Shown: in pieces, positions 11,401-22,362 of the stretch
Numbering within the stretch: the stretch's first letter is position 1
Layout of the letters: every line of letters starts with the position of its first letter
Assembly (NCBI GenBank): GCA_003868215.1
Contig: QWDQ01000029.1
Coordinates: 186,001-250,000 of the forward strand
Length of the DNA: 64,000 nucleotides
Origin: Pseudophaeomoniella oleicola
Taxonomy: Eukaryota > Ascomycota > Eurotiomycetes > Phaeomoniellales > Phaeomoniellaceae
Reading direction: 5' to 3'
Made by a program: the position numbers and the translations under genes
The notes under the pieces: generated by a model
Database searches by the model: none
Told to the model about the DNA's origin: nothing
The model's input: the letters and a program-made list of their open reading frames with translations, nothing else

Positions 11401-13068
11401 TCACGATTCCCCTCCTGCTGCTTCATTTCCAGGTATTTCATCCGGAGCATACCCTCGTAACCCATCCTTTCGTACTCTCATAGCCTCCTGGATCTCCATT
11501 TCACCCTCCTTCAGAAGATCTCTGCCGTGTCTCAGAGCGCCTTTCTGTTTCCGCTTTTCCTCTTCAACTCTCTTCTCACGTTCCGCCATTGCGTTTTCTC
11601 GTTTTCGTCGCTCGGCTTGCTTTTTGTCTGCTTCCGCTTGTTCTTCGGCTGAGAGGGCTCCGGGACCGGCTTCCGGGGGTGGTGGTAGTGTGGAGATAAG
11701 GGCTTCTATCATGGGATCACGAATCTTCGAGGGTAACGATATATATCGTAAATCAGTGAGGATGGTTGTGGGTAGGGTCGCTATTGTGCTCGATTGGTTC
11801 AAGTATTGTGTAGGGGTCGATTTGAGAAGAGCTGTAAGGTCAGACTTGCGAGTGCTTTCCGGTAACTTTAACCGTGAAATATGATCGCGATAGAGCCTTT
11901 CGCGACTTTTGTCATCCAATTTTGTGTCTCGCATTTCAGGTTCCTTCTTCCATTTCCGCTTGAACTCGGGCCAGTACAGCTTCGGTGTGGCATTGTCATG
12001 TAGAAATCGCAAATACGCTATCCTTGGATCTTTCTTCTCTTCCTTCCGCCGTCGGTCTTTGATCTCTTGGATCCGATCATTACTCCAATCCCGGAAGACT
12101 TCTTTGCGAGAATGCATGTTGGGAAGGAGAGTATACCGATCATCTTCAACAATTCGGCCGTCTTCTATAATCTTTTCCCATGTGGTATAGGGATTGATAC
12201 GGAAGTCGTCAAGTAGGTCGCGGAATAAAGCGATGGAATCTTCCATCGGAAGCCCATCTGCATCATCTCCCTCAACACCATACTCATCCGGTTCCAGTCC
12301 GTAGTCTTCACCCATTGCAGCCAATTGGAACTCTATGTCCTCCTCTCCAAAATCGACCGGACCTTGCACTTGATCATCGTCCATTCTCTGGCGTTTAGCC
12401 TCTGATTCGGCCGTTTCATCTTCCTCATCCGTAACTTCTACTTCCTCGTAAGAATCGCTATCTTCAAGATCGCGTGGGGCATTCTGAGCAACCGAATCCG
12501 ACTTCTCTTCATCAGGCTCTCGACCTTCAGGGACGGATGGCTGTGACTCTCCACGTTCCTTCCTCAACCTTTCGGTTTCATCAAGTTTGATAACAGCAAG
12601 GAGTACGTCTTGAGGGAATTTCCAGAAACTCTCGTTTTTCTCCGGGTGGTAAATGAATCGTCTCCGATACTTCGTATTCACAAGAATCCATGGCTCAGCT
12701 CCCGGTATCGTCTTCTTCGACTTGGGTTTGTCATCATCAGGTTTTCTGCGCCGATCTCGATCTTGATATGATTTTCCTCCACGAAAGTCCCCAGCTTGTC
12801 GGTTATGAACCGCTGGTTGTTGTCCAACTCCCAGAAATGGTGCCCCACCAATTGATGCCGCAGATGCATCAGAAATACCAGCTTGAGCTGCATGATTCGA
12901 AGGAGGAGACTTGAGAGGGGGAATAGCTGTAGGTCGGGTATATGTTGACTGTTTCGTCTGCGCATTGTAATAATAGAGATGGCCAGTTGGAGCCTTATGC
13001 TCGGTCCACCCTGGCGATAGAGGCGGCAATACTGACGGCGCAGCCACCTTATGTGTCGTCTTCAACAT
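11401..13068 (-). CDS. WW/FF-domain nuclear protein (TCERG1/CA150-like)
   Basis: Intronless, 555 residues. A WW domain lies at about 16-46: the first Trp is W21 in SPGWTEH, then YYYN, and TYTRP where the second Trp would be, so the second signature aromatic is Tyr. A second, degenerate WW-like segment occurs near 125-155 (PWILVNTKYRRRFIYHPEK, then SFWKFP). After an acidic region there is an FF domain around 278-335 (ALFRDLLDDF, then DDRYTLL, then VFRDW), followed by highly charged sequence that may hold weaker FF repeats. The C-terminal third is a Lys/Glu-rich helix. This architecture is that of TCERG1/CA150 and fission yeast Dre4, which link RNA polymerase II or the spliceosome to partner proteins. 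The ATG at 13068 is first in frame. It is head to head with the proteasome gene. Confidence 0.85.
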   Translation of the reverse strand: MLKTTHKVAAPSVLPPLSPGWTEHKAPTGHLYYYNAQTKQSTYTRPTAIPPLKSPPSNHAAQAGISDASAASIGGAPFLGVGQQPAVHNRQAGDFRGGKSYQDRDRRRKPDDDKPKSKKTIPGAEPWILVNTKYRRRFIYHPEKNESFWKFPQDVLLAVIKLDETERLRKERGESQPSVPEGREPDEEKSDSVAQNAPRDLEDSDSYEEVEVTDEEDETAESEAKRQRMDDDQVQGPVDFGEEDIEFQLAAMGEDYGLEPDEYGVEGDDADGLPMEDSIALFRDLLDDFRINPYTTWEKIIEDGRIVEDDRYTLLPNMHSRKEVFRDWSNDRIQEIKDRRRKEEKKDPRIAYLRFLHDNATPKLYWPEFKRKWKKEPEMRDTKLDDKSRERLYRDHISRLKLPESTRKSDLTALLKSTPTQYLNQSSTIATLPTTILTDLRYISLPSKIRDPMIEALISTLPPPPEAGPGALSAEEQAEADKKQAERRKRENAMAEREKRVEEEKRKQKGALRHGRDLLKEGEMEIQEAMRVRKDGLRGYAPDEIPGNEAAGGES

Positions 13069-13364
13069 GTTTACGGCCTATCATACAGGTCCAGGGCGTG
13101 GTCGGTCTAGGATGTGAAATTCCATGTCATCTGGTGGGTAGGACTTTATGCGGAGATCGTTCCGTACTCCGATTGGTCAACGGACGCGTTTGAGCAAGCT
13201 GCCTGGAACTGGAAGTTCAACCTCGTCATCTTCAGTTACCTTCATACATGTCCTTACATTTTGCTGAACGACTGCCATTTTGTTCAATCTTGTTCTGCGA
13301 CCTTCTGCATCAGTGCCTTTCTGTCTAGGGATACGGTGACCCTGTGTCGCGACTGTTGGACATC
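13069..13364. promoter_or_regulatory. Short bidirectional promoter between the FF-domain gene and PRE9
   Basis: 296 bases separate the two start codons. An inverted CCAAT box (ATTGG, 13172-13176) lies near the middle, a common fungal promoter element bound by the Hap/CBF complex. I do not see an intact Rpn4-type GGTGGCAAA proteasome box. Confidence 0.45.
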
Positions 13365-14275
13365 ATGTCACGAAGATACGATTCCAGAGTATGCAGTCCA
13401 TGCTCATGAGTACATTCTTTGCCGCAATAATTAACAGACAACTAGACTACTATCTTCTCGCCGGAAGGGCGACTTTACCAGGTTGAATATGCGCTCGAAG
13501 CAATATCACATGCTGGAACTGCCCTGGGTATATTAGCAACCGATGGAATCGTTCTTGCAGCAGAGCGCAAAGTCACCAGCAAACTCCTAGAGCAAGATAC
13601 TTCAGCAGAAAAGCTCTATACCATTAATGAGTATGTAAAAGCAATCAGATATATGGATATAAGCTAATACCTGGACCAGCAACATGATTTGTGCTGTAGC
13701 CGGAATGAATGCTGATGCCAATATTCTCATCAACTATGCTCGCCAAGCTGCACAACGACATCTCTCTACATACAACGAAGACATACCATGTGAACAACTT
13801 GTTCGACGCCTGTGCGATCTTAAGCAAGGATATACGCAGCATGGTGGTCTGCGACCCTTTGGTGTTTCTTTCATCTATGCTGGTTGGGATCCCCAGCGAC
13901 AATTCCAGCTCTACCAAAGCAATCCCAGTGGTAACTACGGAGGGTGGAAAGCAACAAGTGTTGGTGCGAACAATGCAGCAGCTCAAAGTCTGCTGAAGCA
14001 AGATTACAAGGAGGAATGTGATCTCAAAGAAGCCTGTGCTATGGCTGTCAAGATATTGAGCAAAACCATGGATTCCACCAAGCTGAGCAGTGAGAAGAGT
14101 AAGTACGCTCACCAAGACTCGTGTTGCCAACATCTGACATGACTTAGTTGAATTTGCGACGGTGGGTAAGACGAAGGATGGACAGATCTATCATCATATC
14201 TGGGGAGCCGACGAAATCATGAAGCTTCTGAAGGAACATGGTTTGGCAAAGGAAGAGGAAGCTGAGACCGGCTAG
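13365..14275 (+). CDS. PRE9: 20S proteasome subunit alpha type-4 (alpha-3, Pre9)
   Basis: 251 residues from four exons: 13365..13388, 13446..13630, 13680..14098, 14148..14275. Every junction is GT-AG and in phase. The N-terminus [20 protein letters not shown] followed by VEYALEAI is the proteasome alpha signature. Later segments such as [50 protein letters not shown] and [18 protein letters not shown] are diagnostic for the Pre9/PSMA4 paralogue. It is a structural subunit of the outer alpha ring, so the lack of a catalytic N-terminal Thr is expected. The C-terminus ends in [14 protein letters not shown], a usual acidic tail. Length is normal for the family. In yeast it is the only alpha subunit that can be replaced (by Pre6). 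Confidence 0.96.
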
Positions 14276-15469
14276 ATGATTATTTGTGACATATGTATCT
14301 CGAATATGTTCATTTGCACGGCGTTCCAGGTATCATTGGGAAGTGTCCTGGTCACTGGTCGCACCAAAAATGTTCTATGATGGTGGGAATATGGACTATG
14401 TGTAACCTCGTTGATCCCTTTTCAGAAACTCTAATCATGAATTTGGGTTGTGAGACCAGAAATTACACCTCTTATTGCTCATTTTGAACAACACATAATC
14501 CAGTGGCTTCTGCTTGTCTATAAGGCTGTACCGTGCCACAATCTAGTGCGAGACACTGATGACGCACCTTGAAGCTTACTTAATAGCACTGGTGTAATCG
14601 AAACGAGATCCTCAGAACCTGCTCTGATTGGGCCAAACACGGACGTTCCATCCAATCACTATGCCTAAGGTACCTTCGCTGCCATCAAGACTAGTAACAC
14701 TGGTTAGAACGCATAATGCCCTTCCGAGCAATGAAACCGACCTAGACGCATGATGGAGCGTAGGACGACACTCTCAAGCTCCAGAAATCAAGCTTCAGAA
14801 ATCAGAGGTCCAAAGTAATCAGACCATACTTTTGTTGAGCACCACTACAAGGAACCTGATTCTGGTTCGACGCGGACGACAGTGGTTGGTCAACGGTCCC
14901 ATGGCCATGCAGGTCTAAGATGCGGGTATGCTCCGTTGTCGTGCATCGTTCACCGCTCACTTGACCGCCAGGAAGGGTAAAGACACAGTGGATATATTTG
15001 AATGACCTTGAATGCCCAACCTTTTCTTTCTTCGAGGAATCAGTTTATATTATGATGAGCGAAGAGTCTCTGTTCGGTATCACACTCTATAGAAGTACAG
15101 CGTATTGTTCATCCGGTGCAATCATGAAGCCTCATTTACGCCTGCCAATGTCTTCCACTTTCAACACAACTGCACTCTGAACACTGCGCGCTATCAATCT
15201 CTATATACCCACTCTCTTCGCCGTCAGCCAAACGGAGGTCCATTTGAGGCGCCAGAAAAAACATACTTTTGAACGACAGAGGCGATTGAAAGCTTCAGTA
15301 CGACCGATTCAGAACGATATTTCGGTCGTCAAATGAAGTGGATTCCTGATATACTAGATTCCATCTTGACGACAATCATGGACATGGAACCAAGGCATCC
15401 GGGCTTCGACGCCCGATGGAATCTTCCGTTTCTCACAGGAACTCACGGCTGACTGGATCCATGCTTTCA
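14276..15469. other. Intergenic region, no gene recognised
   Basis: Between PRE9 and the small Cys-rich gene. Short frames on both strands show no family resemblance. A short near-repeat (ccagaaatcaagcttcagaa) occurs near 14780. No RNA gene or element ends seen. Confidence 0.4.
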
Positions 15470-15820
15470 TCACGCACGGTCTGGTCTCCTTGCGAATGTC
15501 CGAATAGAACGTTGATTGTCCAACTGTTGAATCTCTCTCTCGGTTTGTTGGATTTCCTGACGTTTCCTCTCTTGGCTTGCATGAAATATGTTCTCCCTTC
15601 TCCATCGCTCAAGATCTTTACATGCTTTGTCCAACTTATTCCTTTTCACTTTTATTCGCTCACAAGTTGAACACTCTCTGGGTATGTCATAACGGTGATT
15701 GACATCCATCAGTTTCAAACCGCATGTCTCTCCTCGTCGATGTTCTCGTTCACAGTGCTCTTTGAAATTCCCGAACTTAAAATCTCCACAGGCATAAACT
15801 ATCCATTCGAAGTAGCACAT
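15470..15820 (-). CDS. Small Cys-rich hypothetical protein of a fungal orphan family
   Basis: About 116 residues, starting MCYFEWIVYACGDFKFG. The pattern CYFEW, ACGD, NFKEHCE, GETCG and ECSTCERI (cysteines near 2, 11, 23, 33, 50 and 53) followed by a charged helix with Glu/Gln repeats (RQEIQQTEREIQQLDNQR) resembles small hypothetical proteins I recall from many Pezizomycotina. Their function is unknown. The Cys/His spacing suggests metal binding; the C-terminal half looks like a coiled coil. There is no signal peptide. It stands alone inside a gene-poor region. My reading of an A-run near 15779-15783 leaves the frame there uncertain by one base, so an alternative is a slightly damaged copy. 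No function should be assigned. Confidence 0.6.
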   Translation of the reverse strand: MCYFEWIVYACGDFKFGNFKEHCEREHRRGETCGLKLMDVNHRYDIPRECSTCERIKVKRNKLDKACKDLERWRRENIFHASQERKRQEIQQTEREIQQLDNQRSIRTFARRPDRA

Positions 15821-15832
15821 CGTCTGTCTCAC

Positions 15833-18800
15833 ACCTTAGTCGGGAGCATCACATAGTCTGGTCACTTACTGCAGCCCAATCCCTCTTATCCTTCTGGTTC
15901 CAAGTGATCGACCTAGAAAAGCGCTTTGGCGAGAAAAGACTGCCCTCGAAGCCAACAGGGTTTCGCAACAATCACTGATGCAGGTAGTGATTAGATAGTA
16001 CCTTGATGCCAATCGAGCATTGGACTGCCGGCTGTGGTCGAAGCAGCTCAACCTGCGTAGGGTCAGGCACCCTTTATGTCTGGATCTGGAACAACAGGAG
16101 AACATATCACGCCAAACCGAGGGTATTTCACATGATCGACATTGGACTGCCACCTGCATATGCCTTTACTGCGTCATGCAACACCAAAAGGACCGCCAGC
16201 ACAGCATGCTCATTGACGTGGCAACGATCGGGATGATCAGACATACTCGGCCTACCAGCGTTACAACGCTCCTTGACCATCTAGACAGGATCTCATAGGC
16301 TCCATGTAGTCCCGTTCTAATCTGCGTTCAATAAGAAGCATCGGGATCAATACCCCCAAGAGATGGTACACCCTCGGGCGGGTCTCGCTGTCACCGCGTT
16401 CCGATATGCACAAGCCATTTGATGCAAAACATTTCTGCCTCCTCCAAGGCACTGTGGTTGATGCGCCAGGTTACCACCGGCTCTTCTGGGTGGATCTTCC
16501 CGAGCCAAGTACCGGTTATACATTGGTCTCAAGGACATCAGCTTCATATTGCAGGGACTTCCTCTCGCTAGAGATGCGCCGTCTCGTGTAGGAGGACAGA
16601 TTCTCGACTCCTGGTCCGCAAACTCTGCGTTGTCAGTTGTTAAGTGGCTATCACTTGCATCTTGTACCCCATTCACGGTTGGTACGATGCTGCTGCATCT
16701 AGACAAACAGAGAAATCACGAAAACGAAGACAATGGAGTGGTTCCCTACCTTTGGAATCTTGCCGGGCCTACTGGCGTGCCTAGGCAAGTGACGAGGAAC
16801 CAGAACCAGATTCTGCTCTCCATGACCTTCCAATTAGGGCCATGGGCGCAAGAGTTTGGCCGTTCAACGTCGTTCCGAGCAACTTCCACTGTGTTCCAGA
16901 AGGAGCCAATCTGACTGGGAGTTGAGCAGTGACTTCATGGTAGTGGGTGGACGGTCCCGCTGGGGGATCTGGGATCGCTCGTCATCAATACTCAAGCAAG
17001 ACCACCATATCGTTGAGCCTTCATTATGCTTTCTGACCAATGCAGACTCCTTCACCCCGGTGCATACATAGGTCTCTATCTCTGTATTATTTTGGACGTT
17101 GACCCACCGAGGTCCACGCTAAGTAAGTTAGCTTTGGCCATTCATATAGCTAAATACGTGGCAGGCCTTCTCTGGATTCTGTTGGTGGACTCCTCAAGAA
17201 GAGCCTGTTGTCGATCCAGTTAGGACGGACTGCAGTGACGCTCGTTGACTAAATGCATGAGAGCACGATCTGCAAGCAGACCGCGACACGCACAGTGGAA
17301 CATGTTCTTGGGTGCGTCTTGTTGCGAACGTAGGGCCAAGGAGGAGGTGGTACCCGCTTGAGTTGAAGGCAAGACCTCAAGCAACTATCATCACAAGCAT
17401 AGTGTTCAGCTACACACCACAAGCGAATGCTGCAGGGTTGATGCAAGCAGCATGCGTCCCAATTCAGTACACGAGGTGACTGCCGCACCATCGATGATAT
17501 AACCTTTCCCTGCGAAGCACCTCTGTATCGGTTGCCGGTTCAAACATCCAATATTATATGAAGGCTGCATTAGTTTGGGCAGACATTGCCGTTCCGACAT
17601 TCGATGCGCCCAATCGCGAATGGGCGATCCGAGCTTCATTTCATTCTCAATCTTCGATAAAATCGGAAAAATATGCCAACAGCGAACGTCGACCCTTTAT
17701 ATACCAGAGGTATAAGATGAGGTCCGCCTTGAAAGCACGTGGTTGAAAATGGGGCTCTTTCTGTCTCCAATACCGTGGTTTTTGCCCGTTGACTATCACC
17801 GTCTTAACATTAGCTCATTGCTGTGCCACATGAGATCAGAGAACGTGCAGGATGTTGCACGTCAGAGCTGTAAGCTGGTACTGTTTTGGGGAGAGGGGAC
17901 AGGTGATGGTGGGTTTCTATAACCCCACTAATAGGCTGGGAGGTTATGCCTTCTTGGACGATCCCAGGCTTGGGCTGGTTGGACCAGCACACCCTGGAAC
18001 AATAGTGAGAAAACGAGATCCCTTCTGGCAGTAGCCTCTTCATGCCTGCGGGTTCGGGACCAAACAAGCGTGGATCACGATTCCAAAATCCTACCTTGCT
18101 GTACAGCAAGCCATATCACGGCTTTGTATTGGCGCTCAACGAGGCGGCTCGAGCCTCCTAGCTTTTGCCCTTTGTCATGTGAGATTGTGACTTTCTGAAA
18201 GTGGAGACATTCGGGGGCTTTCAAAGCTTTCGGGCACAGAATGGATCCTTGCCTTCTCAGGCGTAGGTGAAGCAGAGACCAGGGAGCTTAGGGAGCTTGG
18301 GATGCCTAAAGTTGGTCTCCAACTTAATTGTACTGTATGCATCGCTAACAATTTTCACAGCATGCTGACCATCAATTCTGCGCCATTACGAGGTACTTGC
18401 TGATAATGGATACCACCGAGCAACATCTATAGAGTGGAGTGTCTATCAAAATATAGAGACCATTGTACACGAACAAGACTGGCCACCAGACATCATATGG
18501 GATTATAGGGGTTGCTCTTTGATTTGTGCCTGAACCGAGGCGGACACTTCTAAGCCCCTTGAAGGTTGCAACACAAACCTTGTCCGTTCTCGGCCCTCAC
18601 TGTTGACCATCTAACAGGGACGTCAACTGAGCTCATGTGACAAAAAGAAAAGAAGCTGGCAACAGAAAGACCAACTTAACGTCCCGTGGCAGTGCATCGG
18701 GCCATGCATTTGATGATATAGCCTACAAGGCCAGTCGTTGGGACCTCCGCCGGCCGTCTTATATTTGTAGCTTGTTTTCCGACTATCCTAAGCCATCACA

Positions 18801-19257
18801 AATTTGCTGACGCAGATGTAAACCCCTTGGTCTATATTCAGCGACTAAAAGAGATAGTACGGGCCCTCAAAAGGCAACAACAGGCGCTCAGTAGACTCTC
18901 GGTTTCTCATCTAAAGGGGATTTTAGTTGTAGAAATACTGTTCAATATGCCTAGTATAGTAGATTGCGCCATCATGGACCTGCTACAGCATCTCGAGGCA
19001 AAAAACATTGCAACATGTTCTGAGAAATGCATTGACAAGATCGCATGAAGTTGACAAATGGTTTGTCGAAAATCATTGGATACCAGAAGTGCTCGAATGA
19101 GAACCATTGAAACCAAACCGAGATTAGCCCTGCAGTGATGTCACCAATCCTTGAGGAAGTTTACTTTCCATCATCAATGCGCATCCAACATCACGACATC
19201 CTACATACATAGGTTTCCATATCATTGACTTGCCGACATTATCTTCTAATCGTCAAG
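15833..19257. other. 3.4-kb gene-poor region
   Basis: No gene family recognised in any frame. Several frames of 60-120 codons overlap on both strands (for example 16549..16914 +, 16347..16706 -, 17026..17223 +), with no consistent splice signals linking them. There are no terminal repeats, no long A tail and no reverse transcriptase or transposase motifs. Base composition is not visibly AT-skewed, which argues against heavy RIP. A helical 73-codon frame (18827..19048 +) is the most protein-like but is unplaced. Confidence 0.4.
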
Positions 19258-19320
19258 GTAAGCTGGACTCATACTACAACCCGTCTGTTCACAGTAGAGA
19301 CTCACCTCGCTCATTGTCAG
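19258..19320 (+). other. Probable 5'-UTR intron of the small mitochondrial gene
   Basis: CAAG followed by GTAAGC at 19258 and TTGTCAG ending at 19320, 63 nt, fit a fungal intron. It lies immediately before the chosen start codon at 19327, so it would be in the leader. Confidence 0.45.
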
Positions 19321-19326
19321 GTCAAC

Positions 19327-19770
19327 ATGCAATCTACATTTCGTGTGCTTCGAGCACCATTCTTTACCCGCCAATCGCTTTCCAATGCGACCCTCGCGAG
19401 AAGCAGGTCCGGTGTACGACAGTTCAGTGCAGCCTTACCGAGACAAGATGATAAAAAGTCAAGCTTAATGGATCGGAACAAGATGAACACCGAATCAAAC
19501 GAATACAGCAAAACCGGAAGTGACGCCAAGGCTGCTCAGGAAGGGACTGCGGCGTTCGATCCATCCAAGACCGATCCAGATTCGCAAATGGAATCCTCTA
19601 CAGACGACACGCCAGAGAGCGAGAGTCAAGGAAACCCATTGGAAGTCAGTCCGGCGAACAAGGAGACGTCGAAACCTCGGGACCAGACGGAGGGTGGAGC
19701 GGAGAAGGGGGAGAACAAATCTGCTACAAGCGCGAAGGGAAGTGCAAAGAAAGGCAAACAGGTTTCGTGA
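19327..19770 (+). CDS. Small mitochondrial-targeted, disordered hypothetical protein
   Basis: 147 residues from the ATG at 19327. The frame is open further upstream, but that part reads through a likely leader intron. The N-terminus MQSTFRVLRAPFFTRQ with Arg, Ser and Phe and no acidic residue, then SRSGVRQFSAALPRQ, is a classic mitochondrial presequence with a probable cleavage near RQFS. The mature part is Glu/Ser/Lys-rich and disordered, with AFDPSKTDPDSQMESSTDD and GNPLEVSPANKE, segments that resemble a fungal family sometimes labelled Fmp16-like. No catalytic residues or membrane spans are present. Function unknown; location in the mitochondrion is inferred from the presequence. It is convergent with FMP52, with 267 bases between stop codons. 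Confidence 0.7.
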   Translation: MQSTFRVLRAPFFTRQSLSNATLARSRSGVRQFSAALPRQDDKKSSLMDRNKMNTESNEYSKTGSDAKAAQEGTAAFDPSKTDPDSQMESSTDDTPESESQGNPLEVSPANKETSKPRDQTEGGAEKGENKSATSAKGSAKKGKQVS

Positions 19771-20037
19771 TAGAACACTTCGCCTTGTTTGGAGGACTGA
19801 GGTGATATCAGAGATACGGCTGTGGATGAAGTAAGACACTTCTACACTTGCGATAAGCATTGCAATCGAATGGAGTTCCGTGGCACTATATATATGGTAT
19901 CATTATTCCAAAGAAATCCACAGCACCAGCTCTGCGCGATGTGATAGAACCAGTCCAAGATTAGTTTTCAAGTGAGATGCTCGCCTGCGGTTGTTCCAAA
20001 TGATCACAACAGCCAGAACATACTTAGCTGTTTGCTC

Positions 20038-20843
20038 TCATTCTTTCCATTCCGTCAATCCGAATTTCACAATATCTGATTGACCCAGAATCCACACTTT
20101 CTGCGGTGACTCCCCGTTCAAAACCTTCAAGCCGGCACTCACAGCAGCTTTCGCAATGACATCCGCATCCTGAGCCCATGAGTTCTTTAGACTGCCATGT
20201 ATTGCGCCAGCAATGTCTGCGATTTTCCGGATTAATGCTTCTGCTGGTCGGCTCTCATGACGTTTACCCGAGATCAGGCCCGGGCGTACGATTATGGTAT
20301 GATCGAATTCCAGTTCCTTGACCTGCTCCTCGATCTCGCCCTTCATTTTGATGTATGGAAACCGACTAGCCGAGCTCGCTCCGCTAGCGCTTATCAGCAC
20401 GAACACCTTGGTCCCGGCCTCCTTTGCTTCCTTGGCCATTTCGATGTTGAAGTCCTGTTCGAGCTTCTTTTGGTTCTCGAAACTGCCTGCGTTCGCCTTT
20501 GTGGTGGCGAACGCGCAAAAATAGATCTGCGGAGCCGGTTGAAGGGATCGAAGGTATCCCGCCCATTTCGAGAGGTCGGTGTCGACGAACGTTGTCAGCT
20601 TGTTATCTGGTTCTTCGGTACTCGGCGGATTTCGACGAGCGACTATATCGACCTTCGAGACTGACGGAGAAGATCGGAGTAACTGTAGGATGTGGGATCC
20701 CTATATTCTCCCACGCGCGTTTTTCTCTGTCAGCCACAGTGCTCCCGTAAACAGGTAAAGGTTCCCGCATACGCGATCGGACATCAGGGAGGAAACAAAC
20801 GTACGACCATCCCGGTACTGCCCAGTAAAAATGCTGTCGCCAT
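20038..20843 (-). CDS. FMP52: Fmp52-like mitochondrial NAD(P)-binding protein
   Basis: 233 residues from two exons, 20843..20805 and 20700..20038. The intron has GTACGT and ATATAG and joins MATAFLLGSTGMV to GSHILQLLRSSPSV in frame. The glycine-rich GSTGMVGSH forms the dinucleotide-binding turn of a Rossmann fold. Further family segments are KVDIVARRNP, IYFCAFATTKANAG, VFVLISASGASS, FPYIKMKGEIEEQV and IIVRPGLISGKR. The SxxxxPYxxMKG stretch is the place of the SDR-like YxxxK motif. This is the atypical SDR family of yeast Fmp52 and human HTATIP2/TIP30. Yeast Fmp52 is found at the mitochondrial outer membrane; its substrate is unknown. Length matches the family. Confidence 0.9.
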
Positions 20844-21376
20844 TTCGAGATTGAATTGAAGATTCTTAAGCGGGTGCAAATGAGATCAAAGCTGAGCTGC
20901 AATAGCTCTCGAGGAAAACCCCCTGTTACATATGATCTTATATCTCAGTAATTATCTTCGACTGAAAACGGATTTTGGACCGACGATTTGTCCGTGACCC
21001 ACTTAGGATTCCGATGGGGATGGGGGCGGGGGGGACCGCGGGGGATAGTCCCTGCAAGATGCTGATGCCCTGCTGATCAAAATATCTACGATAGCATTCA
21101 CACATCTATAACTTTTCAAACGGAATCTAGATCATTGCGAAGACATATTCTCGGCCATAGCTCATGAAATGAATTCATGGGTAAAGAGCCTTGTTGGCTT
21201 AATTCGAGAGTGACGTCACTGAACACATCGTTTTTCTCAAATATGAAAACATCTGAGGCAATTCTAGTATGCGCCATGCTTTACGAACTTCTTTGAGCGA
21301 CGATATGGACTATATACTAAACCGTTGACAAAACGAAGTGGCTGACTCTTGCCATCCAAGCGACTCGCACTCTCTT
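20844..21376. other. Intergenic region upstream of FMP52
   Basis: FMP52 promoter side and 3' flank of the membrane-protein gene. A G-rich run (21014-21045, mostly GGGG blocks) stands out. No gene seen. Confidence 0.4.
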
Positions 21377-22362
21377 TTATGGACGATGTCCAATTATATC
21401 CAGCTCATGCACAGCTGAGTTATCCATCTCTTCATACAATGACTGCTCTTTTTGGGTATAGTTCCTATACGGTCCGTGCCCCGGAGGCGCACCAGCCTGT
21501 AGGACCTTGCTCTGATATGGGCGGTTCTCATACGGCAGCCTCTGCTCGTGTATTGGTTCCAAACGTGCCAGACGCAATGCTCGCTTGCGATATCGCATCA
21601 TCATGAACACCAAGACTCCTATAGCAATTACTCCAGCTGAAACACCAAGACCGACCCCTGCTTTTGCACCAGCTGAAAGTCCACTGGACTGTGATGTAGA
21701 CCCGACGACACTACTTGGGCTCGATGTTGCCAACGCAGTTGAGGATGCGACTCCATTAGTCGATACCGCTGTCGTATTAGACGCAACTATGCTTGATGAG
21801 CTGATCGTTGCTATAGATGATGTAGAACTGGCTGCTGCAGATGATGCGGAGCTTGAACTGGTGGTACTTGTCGATATACCCGATTCGGTTCTAACGACAT
21901 GCCCATTCCCATCGAGCACTATTCCACGGCCCTCCGAACAACAAGAAGGTTCATCGTCACAGCAATAGCTACCATCGTTACATAAGTTGACCCGCGGCAG
22001 AAAACCTGTACCGGAGGCTAGTAGACGGAATCAATCAGTATAAGGATCCTCTGCGCCAAATTCAACTCACAGTATCTGCAGATCTGTGAACACTCATCGG
22101 TCCATGGAAATTCAGCACATGTAGGGACTACCAATGCCCCCGTCGAACTCTCGCACAATCGATTTGGCAAACATCCGTTACCATTGCCACCACAACAGAC
22201 AAAACTGCTCTGGCATTGTGTGTTATTGGGGTATTCATATCCGTTGAAATCGTAGCACGTGGATAGGCCGTCAGCTGCAGTGACTGAAGCGATATTATGG
22301 GAAGCCAGCAGGATGCCCATAACCGTAAAGCATGACCACAGCGATGTGGTCATAGATGCCAT
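21377..22362 (-). CDS. Secreted-type single-pass membrane protein with Cys-rich head and Ser/Thr-rich stalk
   Basis: 310 residues from two exons, 22362..22071 and 22017..21377 (GTGAGT to CTACTAG, in phase). A signal peptide (hydrophobic CFTVMGILLASHNIA) is followed by a Cys-rich head (STCYDFNGYEYP, SFVCCGGNGNGC, CAEF, CSQICRYS, then YCCDDEPSCCSEG), a long Ser/Thr stalk (roughly residues 135-205) likely O-mannosylated, the junction LSAGAKAGVGLGVSAG, a membrane span ending in MMMRYRKR, and a cytoplasmic tail with Tyr/Pro motifs. The layout recalls Mid2/Wsc-like surface sensors, and many fungi have several of these, but there is no true WSC domain. A role at the cell wall is an inference. Compare the similar gene at 48614-49710. 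Confidence 0.78.

Noticed and set aside
16347-16914. Overlapping frames of 119 and 121 codons on opposite strands
   Set aside because: Neither has a family match, and neither is joined by splice signals to neighbours.
15833-19257. Possible transposon or viral relic in the gene-poor block
   Set aside because: No terminal repeats, no transposase, integrase or reverse transcriptase motifs, and no AT-skew of RIP.
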